This document shows, piece by piece, positions 10,372 to 20,965 of a stretch of 64,000 nucleotides of DNA (its first letter is position 1; the number at the start of each line of letters is the position of its first letter). This DNA comes from Hypholoma sublateritium FD-334 SS-4. Taxonomy: Eukaryota > Basidiomycota > Agaricomycetes > Agaricales > Strophariaceae. The position numbers and the translations under genes are program-made. Under the pieces are notes generated by a model that searched no databases, was not told where the DNA came from, and worked only from the letters and a program-made list of their open reading frames with translations. The stretch is taken from positions 242,674 through 306,673 of the forward strand of contig KN817543.1 in the NCBI GenBank assembly GCA_000827495.1, read 5' to 3'.

Positions 10372-12515
10372 TTTGCGTGTCTTGAGCGTTTGTTCGCCAG
10401 ATAAATGACATGATGCACGCGATGTAGAGTACAATGGACCTGATACGAATCACTATATATTCAATGGTAAAAGAGCGTACCAAAAGTAAGCCATATAGCC
10501 GGCATCGCGAGCAGAACCCAGACATTCCACCAGATGACAGTCTTTGATTTCTTCGCCTCCTGTAACAGAATTAGTATGATAGAAGTTGGTGTGAAAGTTG
10601 ATAGTTCACCAATGCCCATTCTGCAGCTTTGTATGCTTTGCGCATACTTCCAAAGCGGATGATGTACATGCACCCGAACAAGAGGTTTATTAGTGCGCAC
10701 ATGAGAGACAGTAGCGCCAAATATCGCGTGACAGGATCGTCTGCGGCACCAGAAATTTGCAATATAGTGAGAATAGCACTATGTAGTGGACTCATAAGAA
10801 AAAGAAAGTATCTCAGAAGATAGTACGCACGATAATAACAACACCGAAGTGATACTGAATGTTTTCCATTCGCGCATGACGGAGTCGATGAACGATTCCC
10901 ATGTCGTTTTGAGGCGTTCGTACTGGGGCGGGGCCGCGGTAATACCCGCTTCGAACGAGAGCGCATCAAAGCTGTCGGGCGAGCCCTGCGACGCTGTCTC
11001 CAGCGCCATCTTCTTGATCTCCGGCAGAGTGAGGTCTGCCTCCTCGAATATCCGCGCGACGCGCGAGAAGTAGAGCGACGGCAGGCGCAGGAGGAGATGC
11101 AGATATATTTGCCGAGGCAGCGTCTTGCCCACGAACGCCGCCGCGGCTCTGTACCACGCCTGCTGGGACTCTAGCTCTATCGCCGGGGCATAGTCAAACT
11201 TCGTCGACTTCTTCGGTAGCAGCCCGCGGAATATGCCGCCGACGCGAGACCAGAAACTAGCATGGTCGCTTACAGGGTCCATATGTCCCAAATATATATT
11301 GCTGTCCGGAAAGGGAAGGTATGGCGAAGTATAGATGTTCTCTGCGTCGGCCGGGTGGTAGTCGTAGGGGTATGGATTGAACCAGGACTCGTCTGTGGGA
11401 CGACGGACGGGCTTCAGCGGAATGTCCGGGTTCCAGCGTGCAGGCTGGGTCGTCTGGTCGTCGCCCGCCGCTGAGTCACCGTCATCTACTTGTGGCTCGT
11501 CGACTTCGATGATGGTAGGCTGAGGAGGATCAGATGTACGTATCGAAGAACCGCGGCTCTCTTCGTCGCCGTCGCCGCCACCCTGGTTCAGGTCAATGCC
11601 GAGACCTGAATCAGTGACGCGACCTGGGTCATCCACCGATGGATTAGTTAGTGGATATTCAGATCGCTTGGTGTCCACCTGAGAAAAAAGTGGTCGCACA
11701 GGCGGAGTAACACCGAGCTGAGTGTTAGATGCAGATTGGCCGCTCCCAGTGGTTGGCCTATAAATTCTGCTGCAATCGTTGATGTATTCAGATGGTACGG
11801 GTATTACGGGGGGTTGAGTTGGATAGGGTGGGATGGGTATTGGTGGCGCCGACACGGTGGTTGGCCGTGAATTTGACGGCGTCATGTATCTTCGTGAGGC
11901 ATACGAATCTGCAGAGGGCGCCACAGGAATATCATCGAAAGTGACATTGCTGTCTACCGTCGTTGTGTCCTTCTGGTTGTGAGAGCGGAATGGGTCGTTC
12001 GCGACGTAGGCATCCATCGTCGGTCTTCTGCTAGGTGACCTCTGATACCTATATTCTGGGTAGGTGGATGACATTTCAGGGGGATAGGACTCCGTGTTCA
12101 TGGGGCCAGGGGAAGCGTAGGATCCTGGCCTCTGAGATGGCATATCTGGGATGATGGGAACAGGAAGTTTAACAGGGGGCACGTTAGAAGGAGAAAAAAT
12201 GGGCCGCGGACGCTGGCTCGAGCTCGAGCTCGGCTGATTAAGTCGACTATGTGGCCAGTCGCCATACGTCGGACAGTAGCTCGGCGACGACTGCGGGCGC
12301 ATCCCTGAGAAACCCGGCTCCTTTCCTGGGGCGGCCAATGATTGAGAAGATCCATTATTTGGATATATATTGTGCGATTGGGACCGCGGAATGAACGGCC
12401 GAGCGAACGGGGGTGGCTGGTTTGGTGGCAAAGGGGGGGCCGAGGGAAATGGTTGGAAACCTGCTGGAAGGGTCGGGGATCCAGCGAACGACATTGGTGC
12501 AGGCGAAGAGTGCAT
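10372..12515 (-). CDS. Fungal membrane protein with proline-rich N-terminus, inserted in UTP20
   Basis: Exons on the minus strand: 10831-12515, 10610-10778, then from 10559 down; introns 10779-10830 and 10560-10609 splice in phase. The N-terminal about 400 residues are disordered and rich in Pro, Ser and Tyr. The C-terminal part is well formed: SFWSRVGGIFRGLLPKK, KTLPRQIYLHLLLRLPSLYF, SRVARIFEEADLTLPEIKKM, then hydrophobic segments SAILTILQISGAA, LLFGCMYIIRFGSMRKAYKA and VIWWNVWVLLAMPAIWL, and a last segment SIVLYIACIMSF. I know this arrangement as a recurrent uncharacterised Agaricomycete family with C-terminal membrane helices. The last intron (about 10441-10490) does not splice cleanly in frame, so the C-terminus may be broken. 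Start placed at 12515; an alternative is 12494. Both ends abut UTP20 sequence. Confidence 0.62.
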
Positions 12516-12644
12516 TGCGCTCACGTAAACGGTCCCCGCAGATCCTGGGGACCGGTGGTGCGCTGGTTGGACGCGAGGAGACGAGGTCGATGCACACAGG
12601 TTGGTAGTGGCAGCAGCTGATGCTGGAGAGCCAATACGGGCACT

Positions 12645-13715
12645 GGATGAGGACACAGGTCCACTGCTTCGCCGCCCGGCGAAGATTGTCCCAGAGAAGG
12701 TCAAGGTTGGGCTCGTCAAGATCATCGGTGAGCTCTTGCACTTGATCCTGGACATGAAAGATAGGGAGAGCGCGACGTACCAGAAGACATACGTCCTGCT
12801 GTCACAGCTGCTCCAGTCGCTGAGATCGCGCCCCGGCCGAATCAGCCTCGTGGCAACCTTCCAGCGCCTTGCATTGCTCGATGCATCGCTCGCGGAGGTG
12901 GCGGCGCTGGCGGAAGCACTGAATGCGTACTCTGCGAAACGCACGGACGAACCGGACTTTGATCGACGCCTTGTCGCACTGGGAACGCTCAACGAGACGC
13001 AGCACGCGACGCTGTCTTGTTCACAATGGCTACCCATCCTGTACAACATGCTGAACTTCATCCAGGACCCCGTCGAGTTGGCAGTCCGCAATAGCGCGTT
13101 GTATGCTATGCGCCGCTTCATCAACTTGGTTGCTGCACAAACGTCGCCGGAATACGAAGAGACTTTCATCAAAGTCCTGTTCCCTGGTTTGAAGAACGGC
13201 CTACGGTCGAAGAACGAGCAGGTTCGGTTTGAGGTCCTCGGCGTCATCGCGTATTCGGTAGAGAAGTGCGAACAGGAGATGCGCGTGTTACTCCAAGGCG
13301 GCAATGACAAAGCAGACTTCTTCAACAACGTTCTCCTATCCAAGTCCGTCATCGCTCGAGGCCCTGCGGAGATTGGCCGAACATTGCGAGGCCGGTCATC
13401 TAAAGAGTACCACCATCGCGGACATCTTTATCTCGCTCGTAGCGAACTACATTGTCTCAACGACGACGGTGGACCATCATCTGGTCACCAATGCGATACT
13501 GGCAACCGGTCGGATGTCGCGGCAACTCACGCGGGGCTTGTATTATGCGCTGGTACAAAAGTATCTGAAGCTCTCGCGCACCAAGGACGAGTCGGAGCGC
13601 CTTTATGTTCGCGCTCTTGTTGCGTTGCTCGACAATTTCCACTTCTCGATGGAGCAAGAGTTCGTACCGGAGGCGCCAGGCGAGAATCCAGATGAAGATA
13701 GAGAGGACGCTGATT
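12645..13715 (+). pseudogene. UTP20: UTP20 fragment 2 (C-terminal half region), frameshifted
   Basis: From about 12655 the frame reads PLLRRPAKIVPEKVKV, TYVLLSQLLQSLRSRPGR, ALNAYSAKRTDEPDFDRRL, SQWLPILYNMLNFIQDP, TFIKVLFPGLKNGLRSKNEQ, then shifts frame around 13325-13365 and continues as LEALRRLAEHCEAGHL, GRMSRQLTRGLYYALVQKYL and YVRALVALLDNFHF to an acidic tail near 13700. These are conserved Utp20 blocks that should lie several hundred residues after fragment 1; the sequence between is missing and replaced by the oppositely oriented membrane-protein gene. Similarity stops at about 13715, where a COG5 fragment begins on the other strand. Confidence 0.82.
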
Positions 13716-14050
13716 CAGCGGAGGCGCAGGCGGCGGCAGCCCGGGCGTGCGCGCCTTCCGCGCTAGCTCCTTGTTCTCGAGGAAAAACAGTGGCCTATCC
13801 CCGGTGTCAGGTGCGCCCCGGTGCACATGAATAAATAAATCGCCCGCACCGTATCGCGCGCAGCGTACGGTCTTCGTTCCAGATTGACTCCAGGTCCCCG
13901 CCACGCTTGTTCAGCGTGCTGTCGACCATGAACGTGTTCAGCGCGAACTCGAGCCCCGTCATGTCGCTCGCCACCTGCAGCTTCCCGCTCTCCCCAGCGG
14001 ACACGCGATGGAGATGTGCAGCACGAACGTACAGATCAAATAGTGCACAA
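13715..14050 (-). pseudogene. COG5: COG5 fragment (Golgi complex subunit 5, C-terminal region)
   Basis: Cog5 is a lobe-B subunit of the conserved oligomeric Golgi tether. On the minus strand: LYVRAAHLHRVS, GESGKLQVASDMTGLEFAL, a linker, RTLRAIR, then after a frame change PLFFLENKELARKARTPGLP. This order matches the region of fungal and animal Cog5 that reads ...GKxxLAxDxxxLE...YRxLRxxRPLLF. It has no start, no continuation and at least one frame break, and it runs straight into the UTP20 fragment. Assignment rests on motif memory, so moderate certainty. Confidence 0.6.
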
Positions 14051-14189
14051 TCCCTGTTATCCTGAAAAGGCTTCAGTGATCGTCTGCATGCAGGGCAAGA
14101 ACTGTGGTCTGATTCTGCGAGACGCCAGGCGTTTGAGGTTCTGGGGTAGACCCTATGACATCAATAAATGAAGTTCGAAAACAAATATG

Positions 14190-14640
14190 CGTGGCACACC
14201 TTCATTCGCGAACGACGACGCTGAGGAGTGGCCTGATTGTTTGAATGCCACCTCTGAAGGAATAGCAATGGATAGCACTCCCTCGTCGCTTTCTTGCATT
14301 GCTGAGTAGATCTTTTGCTTTAGTTCAGGATGACGGTGACAGTCCGATGCTTCAGCGGGACCACCCATGGCCATATTGGTGAGTGGATCGAGGTGCGTGA
14401 AGTCGGCTGAATGGCCTCCAGTGGCTACACTTTGGATAGCTAGAAAGGAGAGATTCATGCAGGAATATTTTGTAGCCAGATTCGACTCGACCGTTTTGAG
14501 TTCGCTGCTGGTGGGTATGATGGTGATCTCTGTATAACCTTATAGAGAGTTAACACATGCGACAAAGGATGAGCACGGTTACATACCCAAAGCGCGCCTG
14601 CAAAGTCTATCTCAAGTACCACCTTCTGATGACTAGTATA
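14190..14640 (-). pseudogene. TAF2: TAF2 fragment (TFIID subunit 2, N-terminal region)
   Basis: Taf2 has an M1-aminopeptidase-like fold without catalysis and binds promoter DNA in TFIID. The minus strand reads SHQKVVLEIDFAG, then after an intron-like break GYTEITIIPTSSELKT, then HSADFTHLDPLTN, ELKQKIYSAM and DEGVLSIAIPSEV, matching the first beta-rich domain of fungal Taf2 in order. The phase fails at the first junction and no downstream domain follows before 14190, so it is a relic. 14050-14190 and 14660-14930 hold nothing recognisable. Confidence 0.68.
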
Positions 14641-14934
14641 TACGAGATATGTTGTCAGTACGAGGAGAAACAGTCGGTATGAGATGTGACTTATATAGAG
14701 AAGCCACGCCGAATGAGTTCGCGCTGTAGGCCGATTCGAGTGTCCATTGCGAATGTGGAAGATCAAAGAGGTCAATGGAGACCTATGACCCGGGTTGAGG
14801 AGGAAGAAACGAGATCCAGAGAAAGTTGCGACTGGTAGAGTCGTACACTAGTAGCGGTTCGGATGGTGGTCATGCAAGACAAGGCTTTGCCTATGTAACA
14901 CACCCCTCTCTCGTTTTGTGACTTCCATCAAGGC

Positions 14935-15479
14935 CCCTTCGGCCCGTGGGTATCCAAGAAGACGGCGTAGATAGTGTTCTCCTCGAGGCACCGTCGACGT
15001 CCAAGAAAAAGTCCAAAGGTCCCGCCAAAGCAGACGCTGGAATCAATCTCCTTGGTCTTCCAGATGGCGTGTTGGCATCGACCTCTGAGCTTCCTAGGAC
15101 ATATGAATCGCAGCAGGCAGCCCCTGCCAGTATTGTTGGATTTCAGCCTGACATGGATGCGCACCTTCGGCAAGTCTTCGAAGCCCTCGAGAATGATGCA
15201 TTCGTGGAGGATGAACTTGAAGACGATTTCTTCTCTCAACTAGTTGCCGACGGGGAACGAGGCAGCGACGAAGAAGTTGCTTTCGAATTCAGAGAAGAAG
15301 GAATTGACCGCGTCGACGGGCACCCACAAGTACTGGATGAAGACGTCAGCTGGAAGCAAAGATTTGCCGACTCCAAGAAAAACCAAGCCGACACGAAAAA
15401 AATTAGCGACGATGGATACGAGTCCGGAGGTGATACAGTCGGAGGCGAACACCGCGGGCGTATGGCTGGGGAAAGATGA
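14935..15479 (+). pseudogene. LTV1: LTV1 fragment (40S biogenesis factor)
   Basis: Ltv1 is a late 40S assembly and export factor. The frame reads RPVGIQEDGVDSVLLEAP, a Lys-rich linker, ELPRTYESQQAAPASIVGFQ, PDMDAHLRQVFEALENDAFV and an acidic stretch DELEDDFFSQLVADGERGSD, the conserved centre of fungal Ltv1. The N-terminal third (before RPVG) and everything after the acidic middle are missing, and the frame stops at 15479 in unrelated sequence. Truncated at both ends. Confidence 0.82.
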
Positions 15480-15704
15480 GCGCGGTGTTGGCGTTGATGT
15501 CCTGGTCTTAAAGCTCAAAATTGATTTGACATCAAGGATATGTCAAGATACGATATATGACGAACCTCCGAGGATGATGACAAGGGGGTAAATACAGGAT
15601 TGCAAAGAAGGATGAACGAAGCATGTGATGATACAAATACATTGCGCTAAAGCTATAAAGACCATTGGCTACCAGAATACGGCATAAGCAATTGAAAGTG
15701 CTTA

Positions 15705-16475
15705 CCTGCTGAAAGGCAGATGCCAAAGCATTCCGAAGGTCCGGATAACGTGCATGTCCGCAATGCGCTGATACGGCCGTCGACCGTGCATAAGAAGCAG
15801 CTTCGTGAGGAACCTGAATGGACCAAACGCGTACTTGCCCAAGCAGCATACGGCCTCCTGGATCGTGTCGCTTCCGACGGACGGCGTCATCGCGTTCCTG
15901 CACCTTTCGACCCAATACCATACAATCAGTAAGTTTACAGTGAACACAGAAAAATCCGGGCTCACAAGATTAGCAATCTGTGCGCTGGCAACACCGCAGC
16001 AGACGGCTTTCTCGCGCTGGTAGCCAAGGTTGAGGAACAGGTTCTTCAGTTCGGGGGCGAGCGCGTGGCGGAGCGCCTTACCATCAATAACCACGGCAAA
16101 CTATGCCTATGATCGATCCCAGGTCGCTGGCCCAGCACGGAGGCAATCTTGCTTAGGCCTACTTCAAGCTGCCCACGCGTCTGCTTGACGGCGCTGGCGA
16201 AGATAATCTTCTTCGATAGAATACGGCTGTAGCTGATCTCGATGGTTGTCCGCACCTTGTCGCCTGTAGCAAAGTCAGTGCGTTTTTCCTCTGCAGCTAA
16301 GCAAGGCGACATACCAGCCAAAATCCACAGCTTGATTCCCACTCCATGCAGCGTCTCAATGGCTCTGGGCAATCCTTTCCTTCTTGCAGCTTGTCCTTGA
16401 GGGCAGTGGCGTCTAGTATCAGCAGGCAATGCTCAATCAGTTCATTGACCTTGTTGATCTCTTCATCGCAGTGAA
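15705..16475 (-). pseudogene. P4-ATPase (phospholipid flippase) fragment
   Basis: Minus-strand frames read EINKVNELIEHCLLIL, ALKDKLQEG, then after a frame change AIETLHGVGIKLWILAG, across a clean intron (GTATGT...CTACAG, about 16262-16311) to DKVRTTIEISYS, then VIDGKALRHALAPELKNLFL, and RFLTKLLLMHGRRPYQRIAD. This is the P-domain region of Dnf-type flippases. The family motif TGDK is LAGDK here, and the hinge motif GDGANDV is absent: the sequence jumps from RNAMTPSVG to IQEA. Frameshifts and missing catalytic residues make it a pseudogene. 16476-16865 shows no gene. Confidence 0.8.
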
Positions 16476-19332
16476 CGCGCTGACGCTAGGGCACGCGAGG
16501 ACGAGAGATCCGCATTTGCCCTGCTGAAGTGCTCAGGCCTGCCCAGCTTTCCGCGAAATGTTGTGGCCGCCTCCCCATCGTCGCCTGCCGCTGTACCGAA
16601 GCAGATTTGTTGTGCGCCGGTGGGGTCTTCTGGCTGTAGCGAAGGATGTGTTAGGGCGATAATTATGATGACTAAGTACTCACCATAAGCAGTAATGTAC
16701 ATCTGCCTGCATGTTAGCATCTTCCATTAGAAATGCATGCGCTGCGCAGGTTGGTTCTTCGAGATAATTTATTTATCCGGGGTTTGACAACATCATCAGC
16801 GCTTCTCAACACAACACATAATGGTATCATTGTGATGGTACGCTGTTGATGGTACATTATTGTAGCTACAGCTTGCGATGTTGGCGTATGAGGAGTAGCG
16901 AAGCATTTTCTAGCCTTGTGAGCCCACGACGAAGATCCCTTGAGCCACGACAGATGTTTCTCCATTGCTTGGCTGAGCATGGCTGTCGCTGAAGAGTCGG
17001 ATTTGGGATGTCTGTGTCAGTGTAGGCAATGCTATATAATGTTTTGTTGAAGTTGGTCCATCTGCCATAATCCACACCTGACTTTTCATAAGTTGATGGA
17101 AGAGGACACCAGGATTTTTGAACCAGCTGATTCGCATGACCTTGAAAAATGTGAGTAACTTGTGGATCACATCCAAAATGCAATAGATACCTGTTTGGCA
17201 TTCGTACACACCAACAAGCCGAGATGTCTCTGACTCTGTTAACGCATCATCCACGTATTGTTTGCCATCTACCAATACACTGAACATTTCTCCATGATCA
17301 GAGTACAGGCAAGTTGGACCATTTAAGACAGATTTGAAGTCAACTTGAGAAACAGACACTCTCCAAACGTATCCCCCTCGAAGCAATGCAGCACGTGCTC
17401 GCTTTTGTAGGAGCATTGCACGACATTGATTAGAATAAGCCCTATAGTCATGGACGGTAAAGATGTGGCCATCGGGACGAAAGGGGCGCTGCTCCAAGGA
17501 AGGTTTGTCGACAAAAGAAGCTGGCAGCAGTGTACTTGACTCCTGGAGGGTGAAAAAAGGCACGCCTCTGTGCAACAAGTATAGCGCAATGTCATTCTCT
17601 TGGAAACTGGCATGTAAACGACAGACAAGTAGAGCATGCGTGGCAGAGGTAACTGTGAGCTTCCATTTGGCCGTAGAGCGCTCACGGAAATCGAACATGA
17701 ACAACGGACCATTTGGCCCTGATATTTCAAGGATCCATTGAAAGCGTTCTGTAAATGCAACGGAAGCTCGGTGCTCGTAATTAATATCCCATTCATCCGC
17801 AGAAATACGCCCAGTTCCAGATAGGCAGTCAATAAAATTGACAAGAGCGAGAATGCTTGGTCGATTGAATAGCTCAGGAGTCGATTCATTCCACGAGAAT
17901 CCAAGGTATCTCAAGATGTGCTTTTGACGCTGCTCATCTCTGAGAGGAGGTAATGTTGCAGGAGGAAGGGGAGGGACATATCCAAAGTAAGCACTGGCCG
18001 TCTCCATTATTTCTTCCTCTAATGCGTCAAGAGATGGATGGAAGGTGGCGTCAATAGGTTGATGGCAGAACGGAAGCCATTCTTGGCCGTCGTCAAGCAG
18101 ATCCTCTTCCGAATTCGTGGTGGCAGTAGGGAGGGCCAAAGGTTCTGAATCCGCTTTGTCGAAGTCCACGAAATATAGACCTTCACCGGATCTTTCATCG
18201 TCGTCTCTGGATCCATCCGATTCATCATCAGACCCAAATTCGGAGGAACAATCCCATTCATTGAAATGAGAATCATATCGAATTTGTTTTGCCGAATAAT
18301 CGCTCAAGGTATCTTCGTGCCACTTTTTAGATACCTGCTTGCGAATGTATCCATCACTTGTAACATCTTTGACCCAATAGAAAACTTTGGCACTTTTTAT
18401 CGGCGGACGTTTTTCTCGTGATAGTCGCTTGTGTTTGTCGAGAGAGGTTTCCGCATGTTCAATGCGTTGACGCAATGATTCACGTGATAGGAGAAACAAG
18501 TTCCAGGACGCTGAGAACCGGTCGTTCTGTGAAGTAACCGGCAGCTCGATGGCCTGCACTTCTGCGGCATGCAAAGTCACAATTTCCTTGGGTAAAATGG
18601 CGTCGGGTATTTCTGATTCGGGCCGCGATGGACTCTTTGTAAATGCGGTCGCGCTCATTTGCAAGAGGTACATGGGAGGGGCTGTCTCCGAGAAACGAGG
18701 ATTTTTTGCCTGTTCGGGGCCCCAGTGGTACCAGACAGGCACATGATAGCAACAGAACCATTTCACCGAAGGTTGGAATGAGTCCTCGGCGATCAGATCT
18801 AGAAAGACGCCAGATCGTACCACACCTGGCTCAAAACGAAATACTTGGGAGTTGATCAGCGACTCTAACCATGTCCTCTCGGCGCCCTGTTCAAGTAAGT
18901 AATCGGCCCAGCCTTTTTTCGAAAGGTGTGCATAATCATGGAGCTCATGCTCTTTGGTTTCCGCCATCGCGATCAAAAAAGAAAGAAGGCCCATCCAGAC
19001 GGAAAACCAGTCCCTTGCTTTGTGAATTGATTTCATGATTGCGTTTTCACGAGGATATGATTTCTTGTACCCAAATCCAGCTGGGTACATAGGCCGTATT
19101 GCTGGTGCGTCGTAATGGCCTTGAAGAAGAAATGCGGCCATGGTAAGGTCTAGCTCCAGCTTCGACCAACATCTGGCCAAATTCGAGGGCATTGCGTATT
19201 TAGCACTGTCTGGAAGGCGACGAGGGCGACGTGGAATTTGCAATAGGGGATCAAAAAGAGGATTGGTATAATCCACGTCGTGAGGCATAAACGCCACCCA
19301 TCCCCATTCCCGTGTCCACCACCGAGGATTCA

Positions 19333-20376
19333 CCAGTATCTGCTGTACTTATACATGAAGTATGGGCAGTTGCCATTTTATGTTGATGCATCCCCAGCGG
19401 CAACTTCCCAAGGCCTCTGGCAGAGGCATTGGGGGGGCGTTTTGGTCCTACGACGTAGACTATGTGGCCTGTGTCGCAAGGCTGTGCTTGTTTGTTTGCA
19501 CATTGATGTGCATCAAAAGCCAATGTGTGACCTCTTGCTTGCCTCTATTTACATTGTGCAGGCTCACTCATGTCATATTCTGGCCTCAAATCCAAACAAA
19601 TGTAAATTATAGCCATCAGCCCAGGCCCAGCATGGGAATGACACCCAGGCCCAAAATGGAAGGCCAAGCTGGACTTTGCCAAATTTGGCCCAAGTCCATC
19701 TTTTGGGCAGCAGCACATGAGATTCCAAAGTCATCTAATCTAGTTGATATCTNNNNNNNNNNNNNNNNNNNNNNNNNNNNNNNNNNNNNNNNNNNNNNNN
19801 NNNNNNNNNNNNNNNNNNNNNNNNNNNNNNNNNNNNNNNNNNNNNNNNNNNNNNNNNNNNNNNNNNNNNNNNNNNNNNNNNNNNNNNNNNNNNNNNNNNN
19901 NNNNNNNNNNNNNNNNNNNNNNNNNNNNNNNNNNNNNNNNNNNNNNNNNNNNNNNNNNNNNNNNNNNNNNNNNNNNNNNNNNNNNNNNNNNNNNNNNNNN
20001 NNNNNNNNNNNNNNNNNNNNNNNNNNNNNNNNNNNNNNNNNNNNNNNNNNNNNNNNNNNNNNNNNNNNNNNNNNNNNNNNNNNNNNNNNNNNNNNNNNNN
20101 NNNNNNNNNNNNNNNNNNNNNNNNNNNNNNNNNNNNNNNNNNNCAATTTTTTTCTCATTTTTCTATTTTTAGACCAGCTTATGTAAAATATAACTCCTAC
20201 ATTTGGAAGCCATGGGCAGTTGGCTAGACCATGCATGGGGGGCAGGCCCTTGGGCAACTGCCCTGTGATGCATCACTGGGCAACTACCCAAGCCTTTGGG
20301 CAGTTGCCCCTGGGGATGCATCAANATAGTTAGGCAACTGCCCATACTTCATGTATAATTACAGCAACCATTGTTG
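19333..20376. mobile_element. 1.04-kb terminal-inverted-repeat (MITE-like) element, copy 2
   Basis: The ends share an inverted block GCTGTA(C/A)TTATACATG followed by AAGTATGGGCAGTTGCC and, further in, TTGATGCATCCCC; these lie at about 19341-19400 and 20295-20369. The 9-bp GAGGATTCA flanks both sides (19324-19332 and 20377-20385); removing the element and one copy restores the host frame (DYLN/PRWW). The interior at 19485-19605 is about as similar to copy 1 (8370-8500) as diverged family members. No transposase frame is seen. The 9-bp duplication suggests a Mutator-like superfamily, but copy 1 shows 7 bp. Confidence 0.82.
19753..20143. other. Assembly gap (391 N); one further N at 20325
   Basis: Gap inside transposon copy 2. 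Frames crossing it are not real evidence of coding. Confidence 0.99.
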
Positions 20377-20849
20377 GAGGATTCAGGTAATCTGCGATGT
20401 CGAGTTGCATAACGTTCCTCTTTAAACCAGATTGCGTGTTGACGAGAGGTGGAATGAATGGGTTTTCCGTTGCCATGCGAATGGGAGGTTCTTCAACCGT
20501 ACGACTAGAATTAGGAGAATATATAAGCCTGCCGTTGAGGATCTGGACCCACCTAAAAGGATTCGTTCAGAATTGGTTTTTTTACATATGATGCAGTCAG
20601 GACAGCGCTGTACGCACATCACTGCCAACAGGAACTTTCCAGAATGCGCTTTCTTAGGCGTTTACCCTTATTATACCATGGGCAAAGGCTGGTTGGATAC
20701 CAAACCGGTGCATATGATAAAAGTTGGGCGTCGAAGCTTTCGTAGGTAGTGGTACTAGCGATGAGTGGAGATTTGAGTCTGCCGGACGGCGGAAAGTTCA
20801 AGTTGAGATGAAAGAAGTTAATTATTACATTTTCAGAACTGAACTTCGG

Positions 20850-20965
20850 AGTTTCAATTTCATGGCTTCAACTTCGTTAACCCACCTTCAACTTCGCTAA
20901 TCCCACTTCAACTTCGCTAACCCAACCTCGACTTTATAAACCAACTTCACCTTCACATTTACAAG
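20850..20965. repeat. Short minisatellite, about 20-bp unit
   Basis: About five imperfect units of the type CTTCAACTTCGCTAACCCA in tandem, with variants (TTCGTTAACC, CTAATCCC, CTCGACTTTATAAACC). Non-coding. Confidence 0.65.

Larger units (their letters stand above)
16866..20476 (-). pseudogene. Large Agaricomycete-specific gene of unknown function, split by a transposon
   Basis: Minus strand. The start is taken at ATG 20476 (MATENPFIPPLVNTQ...), 45 bases downstream of a TATATA sequence. The first exon runs to DYLNP, is cut by the 1.04-kb element at 19333-20376, and resumes as RWWTREWGWVAFMPHD through 17191; the intron 17141-17190 then joins CQTG to HANQLVQKSW, and the frame ends at 16866. 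Recognisable blocks are SIHKARDWFSVWMGLLSFL, KWFCCYHVPVWYHWGP, an acidic linker (about DDESDGSRDDDERSGEG) and a C-terminal SAKQWRNICR region. I know this as a lineage-expanded, uncharacterised Agaricomycete family. Apart from the insertion the frame is open, so the insertion looks recent. Read-through enters the element and meets a stop within about 15 codons. Confidence 0.72.

Noticed and set aside
12515..13352. N-terminal extension of the minus-strand membrane-protein frame up to 13352
   Set aside because: This part overlaps UTP20 sequence on the opposite strand; the gene's own composition begins near 12515.
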